Shown: piece after piece, positions 44,244-53,504 of the stretch
Layout of the letters: each line of letters starts with the position of its first letter
How positions within the stretch are numbered: position 1 is the stretch's first letter
From: Ruminococcus sp.
GTDB taxonomy: Bacteria > Bacillota > Clostridia > Oscillospirales > Ruminococcaceae
Assembly (NCBI GenBank): GCA_017462565.1
Contig: JAFTQW010000028.1
Coordinates: forward strand, 1-64,000
Direction of reading: 5' to 3'
Length of the DNA: 64,000 bases
Notes under the pieces: generated by a model
What the model saw: the letters and a program-made list of their open reading frames with translations, nothing else
Databases searched by the model: none
Told to the model about the DNA's origin: nothing
Translations under genes and position numbers: made by a program

Positions 44244-45134
44244 TTATTTAAAAGTAACGATATGTTTTTTCAGAAGAAAAGCCGGCTGATAAGAAAGCTT
44301 TGCTTTACGCAGACCATCTATGCCGAGATCTTCTTCACGGTTTATAAATTTAAATTCCGAAGCCTCTGTTTCTGCAAAGCGCTGATTTATTCCGGCGTAG
44401 ATTCCGTTAAAGCTTGTATCGGCTTTTTCGATATGAACGCAGAAGGTATCAGAGCAAAGCTTTTCTCCTATTGTGACAGCGGCAGTTTGTCCGTTGATAC
44501 GAATGATACCGCCTTTAAGACCAAGTTCATTGAAATAGGTGAAGTAAGTATTTATTGCGTACTGCTCTGCAATGTATGAATGATCGTTATAGCCCTCTTT
44601 GCCGTTGTAAGTCATAGTGCAGAAACTGATGCAGTCGTCGAAATCCTTTTCGGAAACAGCGTTATAATCGTATTCGTATTCGCTGAATCTTGCAAGATGA
44701 TTTCTTTTGGCGTGATATTTTTTTCCTCTGAGCTGAATAAGATCGGACGAATTATAGATATAGTCTGAGTTGTCACGATCAAATTCACAGGTGAAACTAT
44801 CAGGGAAAAGTTCATCAAGAAGTGCGAGCGGCTTTTCTGTAACTCCGGTCAGGATCAAAGGTTTTCCGATCGAATCCGTGAAACGTTTCAGTTCGCTGAA
44901 AACATCCTGATAATCGCCTTTTCCGGCAGGGAAAATGAAATGGGGAACACCGTCATCAGAGCCGAAAGCTCCGCAGATATAAAAATCTTTATAAAATGAG
45001 ATTTTTGAATCAGAAAGACGTTTCCAAGCCATATTATTGGCAAAACTGTATTCACATCCCATAAAATCCGATTGTGCAAGAGCATCATTTATCTGTTTCT
45101 TATCAGTAATTTCAATATCCCTGAATTCAAGCAT
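44244..45134 (-). CDS. DUF2156 protein (phosphatidylglycerol lysyltransferase C-terminal-like)
   Basis: A 296-residue soluble protein with the tandem-GNAT fold found at the C-terminus of MprF and in stand-alone DUF2156 proteins. Visible are KKYHAKRNHLARF, the YDYNAVSEKDFDDC block and the ending FKFINREEDLGIDGLRKAKLSYQP. It has no membrane helices and is therefore not a flippase-type MprF. It probably transfers an aminoacyl or acyl group; substrate unknown. Located 13 bp after thyX. Confidence 0.82.
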   Translation of the reverse strand: MLEFRDIEITDKKQINDALAQSDFMGCEYSFANNMAWKRLSDSKISFYKDFYICGAFGSDDGVPHFIFPAGKGDYQDVFSELKRFTDSIGKPLILTGVTEKPLALLDELFPDSFTCEFDRDNSDYIYNSSDLIQLRGKKYHAKRNHLARFSEYEYDYNAVSEKDFDDCISFCTMTYNGKEGYNDHSYIAEQYAINTYFTYFNELGLKGGIIRINGQTAAVTIGEKLCSDTFCVHIEKADTSFNGIYAGINQRFAETEASEFKFINREEDLGIDGLRKAKLSYQPAFLLKKHIVTFK

Positions 45135-45147
45135 AGCTTCCTCCTGA

Positions 45148-45924
45148 TCAATGATTATTTTTCATAGAAGAAAAATAATCAACAACATCATGCATTTTTC
45201 CGCACGACATATTTCCCTCAGGACATTTTCCCGTATCCACGCAGGAAGGTCCTGCATGAGAAAAAATATTCGGAGCGACCTCAAGGCATAAACGGAGCAT
45301 TTCAACCGCAACTTCTCTTATTTCCCACTGCGCTCTGTTGCAGCAGCGGTGACGGAAGAAGTTAAACAGCGAGCGTACATTCATTGTAACAATGATTTTC
45401 GTTTCACAGGCATTCGGAAGAAGAAAACGTGCATCCTCGTTTGCAAGCTTGCGTGCCTTGGAAGAAGCGCTTTTTTCGTCAAGCCCCTGAGCCATAAAAT
45501 CTGCTTTATGTTTTTCAGTGAGCATATCTGCGATTTTGGCATAGCTTTCCGTTATTGTACGAATTACGCTGTCATATTCCTGCTTTGCTTCAGGAAGTTC
45601 TTCAATAGCCGGCGGAGTAACGAATTCAAAACCATTTTCGTTCACATACCGCTGGCTTTTCTGAGAATATGAAGCGATTCTGTGACGGACAAGCTGGTGG
45701 GAACAGGCACGGGAGATGCCTTCAATCCCAAAAGTGAAGCTGACGTGTTCCATAACGCTTTCATGACCGACAGAAACGAGCATATTGATAAAATCTTTTA
45801 TTTTTTCAGCGGATAGTCCATCACGAAGCGAATTGATATCGCTGCCTGAATAGCAGAGTTTTGCAGCAGTTGCCGCAAGTTTTTCCGGTTCCGGTGTATG
45901 TTCAAGAAGAGTAACCTTTATCAT
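45148..45924 (-). CDS. thyX: Flavin-dependent thymidylate synthase
   Basis: Makes dTMP from dUMP using methylene-THF and FAD. The diagnostic RHRxxSxxxxSxRY motif is intact as RHRIASYSQKSQRY (80-93), and an NVRSLFNFFRHRCC segment follows later. 258 residues, normal. First gene of the operon with GGAGG before the ATG. ThyX produces THF directly, so a partner DHFR is not needed nearby. Confidence 0.96.
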   Translation of the reverse strand: MIKVTLLEHTPEPEKLAATAAKLCYSGSDINSLRDGLSAEKIKDFINMLVSVGHESVMEHVSFTFGIEGISRACSHQLVRHRIASYSQKSQRYVNENGFEFVTPPAIEELPEAKQEYDSVIRTITESYAKIADMLTEKHKADFMAQGLDEKSASSKARKLANEDARFLLPNACETKIIVTMNVRSLFNFFRHRCCNRAQWEIREVAVEMLRLCLEVAPNIFSHAGPSCVDTGKCPEGNMSCGKMHDVVDYFSSMKNNH

Positions 45925-46045
45925 AAAATACCTCCGTTAGATGTGTGAATATAAAAACAATCATTTTTATTTTACCATTTATCATCCGTTAAGTCAAGGA
46001 TAAGATAACATTATAGCAAAAATAATTTGAAAATTTGATTTTCAC

Positions 46046-46074
46046 TTGTAATTATCTGCAAGCTATGGTATAAT
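46046..46074 (+). promoter_or_regulatory. Sigma-A promoter of the TfoX-N gene
   Basis: TTGTAA (46046-46051), 17-bp spacer, TATAAT (46069-46074), about 40 bp before the start codon. Confidence 0.7.
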
Positions 46075-46111
46075 TGGTAATAACAATACATGGTAGATAC
46101 GAGGTGGAAAA

Positions 46112-46435
46112 ATGGCTTCCAGCAAAGATTATCTTGAATTTGTTTTAGAACAGCTGTCCGATCTTGACGGCATTTCCCACAGAGCTATGATGGGCGAGTA
46201 TATAATATATTATCGAGGCAAAGCAGCCGGTGGAATATATGATAACAGATTTCTTGTTAAACCGGTAGGAGCAGCTAAAAAGCTTATGCCTGAAGCTCCG
46301 TATGAATTGCCCTACAAAGGAGCAAAGGAAATGCTTCTGGTCGAAGATCTTGATAACAGGACTTTTCTGGCAGAATTGCTTGATTCAATGTATGATGAAC
46401 TTCCTGAGCCTAAGAAAAAGAAACCTAAAAAATAA
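46112..46435 (+). CDS. TfoX N-terminal domain protein
   Basis: A 107-residue protein made of a single TfoX_N domain: the opening YLEFVLEQLSDLDGISHRAMMGEYIIYYRGKAAGGIYDNRFLVKP is characteristic. TfoX/Sxy regulates competence in proteobacteria through N- and C-terminal domains; stand-alone TfoX_N proteins in Firmicutes have no assigned role. The Lys-rich tail KKKKPKK may bind nucleic acid. GAGGTGG precedes the ATG. It lies 21 bp before the dockerin gene and may be co-transcribed. Confidence 0.85.
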   Translation: MASSKDYLEFVLEQLSDLDGISHRAMMGEYIIYYRGKAAGGIYDNRFLVKPVGAAKKLMPEAPYELPYKGAKEMLLVEDLDNRTFLAELLDSMYDELPEPKKKKPKK

Positions 46436-46456
46436 CTGCTTAAAAGGGGAATAGCT

Positions 46457-47695
46457 ATGAACAAGAAAATTTTTTCAGCAATCATTGCAGGAATCATGAC
46501 GTTTTCTGTAATACCGACAGCGGTTTCAGCCGAATCGCTGTCAGAAATAAAAGGCGATGTTAATTCAGACGGAGAATTTAATGTTTCAGATCTTGTTTTA
46601 GTACAAAAATGGCTTCTAAATGACAGCATAAAGCTTGAAAACTGGAAAATGGGTGATTTTTGTGAAGACGGAGTTCTTGATTCATTTGATCTTTGTCTCA
46701 TGCGAAATGAACTGATCGGTAAAAAAACTGAAATACAGGGAAGAAAAATCGAAGTTTCCAACATTGAGGAACTTTTTGTCGCAGCGAGAAATGCTCAGCC
46801 GGGAGACACTATTTTAGCTGCACCGGGAACATATGATTATACCACTTATCAGGGAGCGCAGAAAATTGATACGTCTGCTGAGGGAACAAAGGAAGCTCCG
46901 ATAATTCTTACGGCGGCTGATCCGGAAAATCCTCCGGTCATCACAGGTACAACTGCGGAAAACGGATATGTTCTGCAAATAACCGGCGATTACTGGATAG
47001 TTGAAAATCTTATCATAACAACTTCGCAAAAGGGAATAGTGCTTGATAATTCCAATCATACCATTATCCGCAATTGCGACATTGGAAATACTGGCTCGGA
47101 AGCAGTCGCACTTCGTGACGGAAGTTCCTATTGTCTTGTTCAGAACTGCAATATTCATGACAGCGGTCTTATCACTCCAGGTTACGGCGAGGGAGTTTAT
47201 ATCGGAAGCTCGTATACGGTCACTGGATTTGATTATAAGTGCGACAATAATACAGTTGATGGATGCACGTTTAAAAATATTGCCGCTGAACACGTTGATG
47301 TAAAAGAATTTACGACAGGAACAGAAATTTTTAACTGTACTTTTTACGGCGACGGCATGAGCGGACAAAACTTCGCCGGAAGCTTTATCGACATTGCCGG
47401 AAACGGGTGTTACGTTCATGATAATATTGGTTACAGAAATAATAATCCCCAAATAGTTGCAGCATTTGAGATTCACGATCAGGCAGACGGCTGGGGCTAT
47501 CATAACAGGTTTGAAAATAATACCCTTTACATGGACAGAGAATACGGTGAAATTGATACAAGCCGCAGAATGTATGTTGTTGACGGCTGGTTCAGCGATT
47601 TTACGGTTAAAAATAATCTTGTGGACTACGGAAACGGTCTCGAAAAAGCCCTGCCCGAGTATTATAATTCCGACTATGTCACATTTGAGGATTGA
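46457..47695 (+). CDS. Secreted dockerin / parallel beta-helix protein
   Basis: A 412-residue exported protein. Signal peptide (about 1-27), then an N-terminal type I dockerin (about 32-96) whose first calcium loop GDVNSDGEFNVSD is canonical and whose second, GDFCEDGVLDSFD, has Cys at a ligand position. The rest is a right-handed parallel beta-helix (about 100-405) with repeated GTxxN, NxIxxN ladders, as in pectate lyases, PL6 or chondroitinase-B-like enzymes. It probably docks to a scaffoldin and attacks or binds a pectic polysaccharide; the PL family was not determined. An N-terminal position for the dockerin is less common than a C-terminal one. Confidence 0.82.
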   Translation: MNKKIFSAIIAGIMTFSVIPTAVSAESLSEIKGDVNSDGEFNVSDLVLVQKWLLNDSIKLENWKMGDFCEDGVLDSFDLCLMRNELIGKKTEIQGRKIEVSNIEELFVAARNAQPGDTILAAPGTYDYTTYQGAQKIDTSAEGTKEAPIILTAADPENPPVITGTTAENGYVLQITGDYWIVENLIITTSQKGIVLDNSNHTIIRNCDIGNTGSEAVALRDGSSYCLVQNCNIHDSGLITPGYGEGVYIGSSYTVTGFDYKCDNNTVDGCTFKNIAAEHVDVKEFTTGTEIFNCTFYGDGMSGQNFAGSFIDIAGNGCYVHDNIGYRNNNPQIVAAFEIHDQADGWGYHNRFENNTLYMDREYGEIDTSRRMYVVDGWFSDFTVKNNLVDYGNGLEKALPEYYNSDYVTFED

Positions 47696-47775
47696 TTTGA
47701 ATTCCTGAAATATCGCCGTTTTATCCGATTGCTGATATTTTTTATAAAAAATCATGAAAAAAATTCCTGAAACAC

Positions 47776-47804
47776 TTGAAAAATTCTTAAAAATGGTGTA
47801 AAAT
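47776..47804 (+). promoter_or_regulatory. Sigma-A promoter of the glycolytic operon
   Basis: TTGAAA (47776-47781), 17-bp spacer, TAAAAT (47799-47804), about 70 bp before pgk. Confidence 0.75.
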
Positions 47805-47874
47805 AATATTGAAGGTTGTTATTATATTAACAACGCTTAACAAAGTATCTTAATAACGAAAGGATGTCATACCA

Positions 47875-49095
47875 ATGGCAGGATTAAACAAAGTTACTGT
47901 AGACGACATTAATGTAAAGGGCAGAAAGGTTCTCGTAAGAGTTGATTTCAACGTTCCGCTCAAGGACGGCGTTATCACAAACGATAACAGAATTCAGGCT
48001 GCTCTTCCTACTATCAATAAGCTCGTTGAGGGCGGAGCAAAGATCGTTCTTTGTTCACATCTCGGTAAACCGAAGAATGGTCCTGAGGATAAGTTCTCAC
48101 TTGCTCCTGCTGCTGCAAGACTTGCAGAGCTTGTAAACACAAAGGTAGTATTCGCTAAGGACGACAACGTTGTAGGTGAAAATGCCAAGAAGGCTGTTGC
48201 TGAAATGGCTGACGGAGAAATTGTAGTTCTCGAAAACACAAGATTCCGTGGCGCAGAAGAGACAAAGAACGGCGAAGACTTCTCCAAGGAGCTTGCAGAC
48301 CTCGTTGACAACGAAGTATTCGTTATGGACGCTTTCGGTTCAGCTCACCGTGCACACGCTTCAACAGCAGGCGTTACAAAGTTCGTTAAGGAAACAGCAG
48401 TAGGCTATCTTATGCAGAAAGAAATCAAGTATCTCGGAAATGCAGTTGAAGTGCCTGAAAGACCTTTTGTTGCTATTCTCGGCGGAGCAAAGGTTGCAGA
48501 TAAGCTCAACGTTATCTCAAATCTTCTCGAAAAGTGTGATACTCTTATCATCGGCGGCGGTATGGCTTACACATTCATCAAAGCTAACGGCGGTTCTATC
48601 GGAACATCTCTCGTTGATGACGAGAAGCTTGACTACTGTAAGGAAATGCTTGCTAAGGCTGAAAAGCTTGGCAAGAAGATTCTTCTTCCTGTTGACACGG
48701 CAGTTGCAGCAGAATTCCCGAATCCTATTGACGCTGAAATTTCAATTGAAAATGTAGATTCCGATAAGATCCCTGCTGATAAAATGGGACTCGATATCGG
48801 CGTTAAGACTCAGGAACTCTTCGCTGAGGCTGTTAAGTCTGCAAAGACAGTTGTTTGGAACGGACCTATGGGCGTTTTTGAGAATCCTGTTCTTGCTAAG
48901 GGTACAATTGCAGTTGCAAAGGCACTTGCTGAAACAGATGCTACAACTATCATCGGCGGCGGCGATTCGGCAGCAGCAGTTATGCAGCTCGGCTTTGCTG
49001 ACAAGATGAGCCATATCTCAACAGGCGGCGGCGCTTCTCTTGAATACCTCGAGGGAAAGGTTCTTCCGGGTGTTGCAGCAATCGCTGAAAAGTAA
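47875..49095 (+). CDS. pgk: Phosphoglycerate kinase
   Basis: Transfers phosphate from 1,3-bisphosphoglycerate to ADP in glycolysis. [49 protein letters not shown] and the ATP-site GGGDSAAAV are visible. 406 residues. First gene of pgk-tpiA-gpmI. Its codon use is biased to favoured codons, consistent with high expression. Confidence 0.97.
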   Translation: MAGLNKVTVDDINVKGRKVLVRVDFNVPLKDGVITNDNRIQAALPTINKLVEGGAKIVLCSHLGKPKNGPEDKFSLAPAAARLAELVNTKVVFAKDDNVVGENAKKAVAEMADGEIVVLENTRFRGAEETKNGEDFSKELADLVDNEVFVMDAFGSAHRAHASTAGVTKFVKETAVGYLMQKEIKYLGNAVEVPERPFVAILGGAKVADKLNVISNLLEKCDTLIIGGGMAYTFIKANGGSIGTSLVDDEKLDYCKEMLAKAEKLGKKILLPVDTAVAAEFPNPIDAEISIENVDSDKIPADKMGLDIGVKTQELFAEAVKSAKTVVWNGPMGVFENPVLAKGTIAVAKALAETDATTIIGGGDSAAAVMQLGFADKMSHISTGGGASLEYLEGKVLPGVAAIAEK

Positions 49096-49155
49096 TTATC
49101 AATGAAAATAGGGCGGGTAGAGATATTCGCCCTTATTGCCATGAGGGGAATGTTT

Positions 49156-49335
49156 ATGAAAAAAATTATAAATAAAGCTCAGGAGGATTCCGGAGTAATG
49201 ATACTTTTTGCGGTGGTATGCTTCCTGCTGGGATTTGTTGCGGGCGTGCTGATGTCGCCTGCCAAAAATGGATTGTCTATCGCAAGCAATAATAATATCA
49301 TCGGCTGCGATGATGATGACGACGAGGACGAATAG
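49156..49335 (+). CDS. Small membrane protein with acidic tail
   Basis: A 59-residue protein: a basic start (MKKIINK), one membrane helix (about 15-33, ILFAVVCFLLGFVAGVLM) and a C-terminal run of eight acidic residues after a lone Cys. The ATG at 49156 is chosen for the AGGGG seven bases before it; longer in-frame readings start inside a hairpin. It sits between pgk and tpiA in the glycolytic operon. No family recognised. Confidence 0.55.
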   Translation: MKKIINKAQEDSGVMILFAVVCFLLGFVAGVLMSPAKNGLSIASNNNIIGCDDDDDEDE

Positions 49336-49360
49336 CTGAACGGGATATGGTGAGGCGGTA

Positions 49361-49801
49361 ATGATCGGATATATCTTAGAAGGTTTTGCGAGCTTTGGAA
49401 AAGGATTAGCGATAGCAATGTTTGAAATATTTGTTGTTTTGCCTGTTCTTTTTGTAGGATTTTTCACCAGCGCTGCCTATGCAGTACAGGCAGTCAGCTA
49501 TTATCTCATGATAAAGAACAAAACGTACCTCAAGCGGGGTTGGAGTTTTACTCGTGCAGAAATTATCGATGAAAACGGTATGCTTAAACTTTGCTGGTTT
49601 ACCGACAAAAGCTCATACACAAGCAAATTTAATGGATTTTCATATGATGATACCATTCCGCTCCTCTACAAAACAAGAAAACCGAAAAGATTTATACTCT
49701 GTGATGAAAAATACTGGCGCAGTAAAATACATAGACGATGTATTGTGGCAGTTTTGTGGGGAATTGTGTTCCTACCACTGTTTATAAGAATCTTTTTTTA
49801 A
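49361..49801 (+). CDS. Membrane protein of unknown function in the glycolytic operon
   Basis: A 146-residue protein with a long hydrophobic N-terminal region (about 10-50, probably two helices), a soluble middle containing RGWSFTRAEIIDENGMLKLCWF and DDTIPLLYKTRKPKRF, and a C-terminal helix (about 126-145). Not recognised. It lies 26 bp after the preceding small gene and 128 bp before tpiA. The insertion of two membrane genes between pgk and tpiA is unusual. Confidence 0.6.
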   Translation: MIGYILEGFASFGKGLAIAMFEIFVVLPVLFVGFFTSAAYAVQAVSYYLMIKNKTYLKRGWSFTRAEIIDENGMLKLCWFTDKSSYTSKFNGFSYDDTIPLLYKTRKPKRFILCDEKYWRSKIHRRCIVAVLWGIVFLPLFIRIFF

Positions 49802-49929
49802 TAATATTACGTCCGAATCAGAAATTTATGAAAAGACCTTATTGAAAAAACGCAGCAGGATACTGTTGTGATATTGATAAGGATAACAATAGTTGTTACA
49901 TATAATTTTTTATTAAGGAGAAATTGACA

Positions 49930-50706
49930 ATGAATAAGTCAACAAGAAAGGCTATTATTGCCGGAAACTGGAAAATGAATAAGACAAGACCTGAGGCTAA
50001 GGAGCTTCTCGAAGCTATCAAGCCTCTCGTAGCAAACGCAGAGGGAAACGTTGAAGTAATCGCCTGCGTTCCTTTCACAAATCTTGAAACAGCTATCAAC
50101 GCAACGGCAGGTTCAAATGTAAAGATCGGCGCTGAGAACGTTCACTTTGAGAAGAGCGGCGCTTTCACAGGTGAGATTTCCGCTGATATGCTCACAGAAC
50201 TCGGAGTTGAGTACGTTGTAATCGGTCACAGCGAAAGAAGACAGTATTTCGGTGAAACAGATGAAACTGTAAACAAGAGAACTCTTGCTGCACTTAATGC
50301 AGGGCTCAAGCCTATCGTTTGCGTTGGCGAGCTTAAATGGGAGCGTGAGTGCAACATCACAGAAGAAGTTATCGCTCGTCAGATCAAACTTGATCTCTGG
50401 TCGGTAACTGCTGAACAGGTTAAGAACGTTGTTATCGCTTACGAGCCTGTATGGGCAATCGGAACAGGTCTTACAGCTACTCCGGATCAGGCAGAAGAAG
50501 TTTGCGGATTTATTCGTGCTCAGCTTGCAAAGCTTTACGATCAGGCAACTGCTGACGCTGTAACTATCCAGTACGGCGGTTCAATGAACGCCAAAAACTG
50601 TGCCGAACTCCTTGCAAAGCCGAATATCGACGGCGGACTCATCGGAGGAGCTTCACTCAAGGCAGCTGATTTCAATACTATCGTTCAGGCTGCTGTTGAA
50701 GGCTGA
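49930..50706 (+). CDS. tpiA: Triose-phosphate isomerase
   Basis: Interconverts DHAP and glyceraldehyde 3-phosphate. The opening IIAGNWKMNKT, catalytic His in VIGHSERRQYFGE, catalytic Glu in AYEPVWAIGTG and the phosphate loop YGGSMNAKN / GGLIGGASL are all intact. The ATG at 49930 follows AAGGAG at nine bases. 259 residues. Confidence 0.97.
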   Translation: MNKSTRKAIIAGNWKMNKTRPEAKELLEAIKPLVANAEGNVEVIACVPFTNLETAINATAGSNVKIGAENVHFEKSGAFTGEISADMLTELGVEYVVIGHSERRQYFGETDETVNKRTLAALNAGLKPIVCVGELKWERECNITEEVIARQIKLDLWSVTAEQVKNVVIAYEPVWAIGTGLTATPDQAEEVCGFIRAQLAKLYDQATADAVTIQYGGSMNAKNCAELLAKPNIDGGLIGGASLKAADFNTIVQAAVEG

Positions 50707-50746
50707 GTCGGATAGATTTTATTAATTTGATTATAGGAGAATAATT

Positions 50747-52264
50747 ATGTCAAAGAAACCAGTAGCGCTTATAATTATGGACGGCTTTGGCTACAATCCT
50801 GACAGCTACGGCAATGCAATTACAGCCGCAAAGAAGCCAAATATTGACAAATATATGAAAGGTCCGCATACACTTATAGGTGCAAGCGGTCTTGATGTAG
50901 GACTTCCCGACGGACAGATGGGAAACTCAGAAGTTGGTCACACAAACATTGGCGCAGGAAGAATCGTTTACCAGATGCTCGTTAAGATTTCAAAGGATAT
51001 AAAGGACGGAACTTTCTTCAACAATAAAGCTATTCTTTCCGCAATGGACAACTGCAAGAAGAATGATTCTGCACTTCATCTTATGGGACTTCTTTCTCCC
51101 GGCGGAGTTCACAGTCACATGGAGCACCTTTTCGGTCTTGTTGAAATGGCAAAGAAAAACGGTCTTGACAAGGTCTATATCCACGCATTTCTTGACGGAC
51201 GTGATGTTCCTCCGTCTTCAGCCGCAGAATATATGGAGCAGACTGTTGAAGAGCTGAACAAGATCGGTCTTGGCAAAATAGCTACTATTTCAGGACGTTT
51301 CTACGCTATGGACAGAGACAATGCCTGGGACAGAGTTGAGAAGGCTTATTCTGCAATCGTATACGGCGAGGGAGTTAATGAATCCGAGCCTGTTCAGGCT
51401 ATCAAAAATTCCTACGCTAACGAAATAACGGACGAATTCATGCTTCCTACCGTAATTGAGGGCGGAGCTTCTGTCAAAAAGGGCGACAGCGTAATTTTCT
51501 TCAACTTCCGTCCCGACCGTGCAAGACAGCTCACAAGAGCTTTTGTTGATCCCGATTTCAGCGGTTTTGAGAGAAAGAACGGATTCTTTAAAACTAACTT
51601 TGTCTGCATGGCACAGTACGATGCTTCAATGCCAAATGTAAGTGTTGCATATCCTCCGGAGCAGCTTACAATGACTTTGGGCGAATATCTCAGCAAGTCC
51701 GGAAAAACTCAGCTTCGTATTGCAGAAACACAGAAGTATGCTCATGTTACATTCTTCTTCAACGGCGGTGAGGAAAAGCAGTTTGAGGGAGAGGACAGAA
51801 TCCTTATCAAATCGCCTGATGTTGCAACATTCGATATGAAACCGGAAATGAGCGCTTACGAAGTGTGCGATGCCGTTGTAGACGCTATCAATGCCGATAA
51901 ATACGACGTTATTATACTTAATTACGCAAACTGCGACATGGTTGGTCATACCGGAGTTTTCGATGCAGCAGTAGCAGCAGTTGAAGCTGTTGACGAATGC
52001 GTTGGAAGAATGGTTGAAGCTATTCTCGCAAAGGGCGGAGCAGCTCTTATTACAGCAGATCACGGTAATGCTGATAAAATGTATGAACCGGATGGAAGTC
52101 CGTTTACAGCTCATACAACAAATCCCGTACCGCTTATCGCTGTAGGAATTGACGGTGAGCTTCGTGAGGGCGGAGTTCTTGCAGATCTCGCACCAACAAT
52201 GCTTGAAATTCTCGAAATGCCTCAGCCAGCAGAAATGACTGGTAAATCATTGATCGTTAAATAA
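50747..52264 (+). CDS. gpmI: 2,3-bisphosphoglycerate-independent phosphoglycerate mutase
   Basis: Interconverts 3- and 2-phosphoglycerate using two Mn ions. Signature LIIMDGFGYN, active-site Ser in QMGNSEVGHTNIGAGR, HAFLDGRDVPP and the C-terminal metal site ITADHGNAD...HTTNPVP are visible. 505 residues, normal. Forty bases after tpiA; a terminator follows, closing the operon. Confidence 0.97.
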   Translation: MSKKPVALIIMDGFGYNPDSYGNAITAAKKPNIDKYMKGPHTLIGASGLDVGLPDGQMGNSEVGHTNIGAGRIVYQMLVKISKDIKDGTFFNNKAILSAMDNCKKNDSALHLMGLLSPGGVHSHMEHLFGLVEMAKKNGLDKVYIHAFLDGRDVPPSSAAEYMEQTVEELNKIGLGKIATISGRFYAMDRDNAWDRVEKAYSAIVYGEGVNESEPVQAIKNSYANEITDEFMLPTVIEGGASVKKGDSVIFFNFRPDRARQLTRAFVDPDFSGFERKNGFFKTNFVCMAQYDASMPNVSVAYPPEQLTMTLGEYLSKSGKTQLRIAETQKYAHVTFFFNGGEEKQFEGEDRILIKSPDVATFDMKPEMSAYEVCDAVVDAINADKYDVIILNYANCDMVGHTGVFDAAVAAVEAVDECVGRMVEAILAKGGAALITADHGNADKMYEPDGSPFTAHTTNPVPLIAVGIDGELREGGVLADLAPTMLEILEMPQPAEMTGKSLIVK

Positions 52265-52270
52265 GAACAG

Positions 52271-52302
52271 AAAAGGCTGATTTATAATTATCAGCCTTTT
52301 TT
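52271..52302 (+). terminator. Terminator of the glycolytic operon
   Basis: AAAAGGCTGA/TCAGCCTTTT stem with TT tail, right after gpmI. Confidence 0.85.
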
Positions 52303-52326
52303 CACTTTGCTTCGTAGGTGCTTATT

Positions 52327-53193
52327 ATGAAGATTTTGATACTGGGCGGAACAAGATTTTTTGGTATTCCTATGACAAAAAAACTTGCAGCAAAAAATGA
52401 TGCTACAATAGCGAATCGGGGAAAAACTGCGGATAACCTCGGCGATTCAGTTTCACGGCTGATCATTGAGCGCTCGGATGAAAACAGCGTGAAAGCTGCT
52501 CTAAAAAACAGAAAATATGACGTTGTAATAGACAAAACTGCATATTCATCCAATGATGTAAAAAGAGTTCGTGATAACGTCAAATGTGAAAAATATATTC
52601 TTATGTCAAGTTCGGCGGTATACGAAAATATACATAACGAAACAACTGAGGATGAATTCAAAGCTGTTGAGCATTCGCTGAAGTGGTGTGAACGCAGTGA
52701 CTTTGGCTACGGTGAGGCGAAACGTCAGGCGGAATCCTGCGTTGCGCAATATTATCCGGAACAAGCTTATATAGCAGTTAGATATCCGGTAGTTATCGGT
52801 GAACATGATTATACAAAAAGACTTTATTTTTATGTTGAACACGTTATTAATTCAATTCCTATGTTTATTGACGACATGGATTCAAGAATAAGCTTTATTC
52901 ATGAGGATGATGCTGGAGAATTTCTTGCTTATCTTGTCGAATCTGATGTCAGAGGAGCAGTGAACGGGTGTTGTCGAGGGGACATTTTCATAAAGGAAAT
53001 CGTCTCGTATATTGAACAAAATACAGGAAAAAAAGCTGTTTTATCAGCAGGCGGTGATGCTGCTCCTTATAACGGTTATCCTTCATTCGCAACATTGAAT
53101 ACATCAAAAGCAGAGAAAACCGGTTTTATTTTTACTGAAGTCCACAATCGTATTTATGAAACGATAGATAATTATATAAAATCACTGTCATAA
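52327..53193 (+). CDS. NAD-dependent epimerase/dehydratase-like protein
   Basis: A 288-residue short-chain-type Rossmann protein beginning MKILILGGTRFFGIPM, with a SSSAVYEN strand and a YGEAKRQAES helix carrying the Tyr-x-x-x-Lys pair. It resembles atypical NAD-dependent epimerases (isoflavone-reductase-like/NmrA branch) and the chloroplast CSP41 type. Substrate unknown, probably a nucleotide sugar. ATG at 52327 with GTAGGTG upstream; the gene starts 25 bp after the glycolytic terminator. Confidence 0.8.
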   Translation: MKILILGGTRFFGIPMTKKLAAKNDATIANRGKTADNLGDSVSRLIIERSDENSVKAALKNRKYDVVIDKTAYSSNDVKRVRDNVKCEKYILMSSSAVYENIHNETTEDEFKAVEHSLKWCERSDFGYGEAKRQAESCVAQYYPEQAYIAVRYPVVIGEHDYTKRLYFYVEHVINSIPMFIDDMDSRISFIHEDDAGEFLAYLVESDVRGAVNGCCRGDIFIKEIVSYIEQNTGKKAVLSAGGDAAPYNGYPSFATLNTSKAEKTGFIFTEVHNRIYETIDNYIKSLS

Positions 53194-53242
53194 AAATTTA
53201 TAGTGCTTCTTTAAAATGTATCTAAAATGGAGGAAAATTAAA

Positions 53243-53476
53243 ATGATAAATCCAATGACGCTTATGAACCTGAAAAAACATCTTTTAAATTTCAGAGATA
53301 ATCATCCAAAAGCAATTCAGTTCGTTAACGCCGTTTCGGGAAAAATAGACGAGGGGAGTATAATTGAACTTTCAGTACAGCTCTCGGACGGAACAAAAAC
53401 CAAAACCAATATACGAGTAAATTCTCAGGATATCGCATTCATAAACGAACTGCGGAAAGAACTTCTCAGCAAGTGA
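53243..53476 (+). CDS. Small conserved-looking protein, function unknown
   Basis: A 77-residue soluble protein, MINPMTLMNLKKHLLNFRDNHPK..., with an alpha start and a beta-hairpin-like middle (IIELSVQLSDGTKTKTNIRVN). Start at the ATG at 53243, with GGAGG eight bases before it. It lies 28 bp before a HAD gene. Not assigned to a family. Confidence 0.6.
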   Translation: MINPMTLMNLKKHLLNFRDNHPKAIQFVNAVSGKIDEGSIIELSVQLSDGTKTKTNIRVNSQDIAFINELRKELLSK

Positions 53477-53504
53477 TTGCCCGTAATTACAAGGAGATTA
53501 AAGA

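Noticed and set aside
46814..47755. Long minus-strand frame of 313 codons opposite the dockerin/beta-helix gene
   Set aside because: Shadow of the dockerin protein, with no ribosome site and no recognisable motif.
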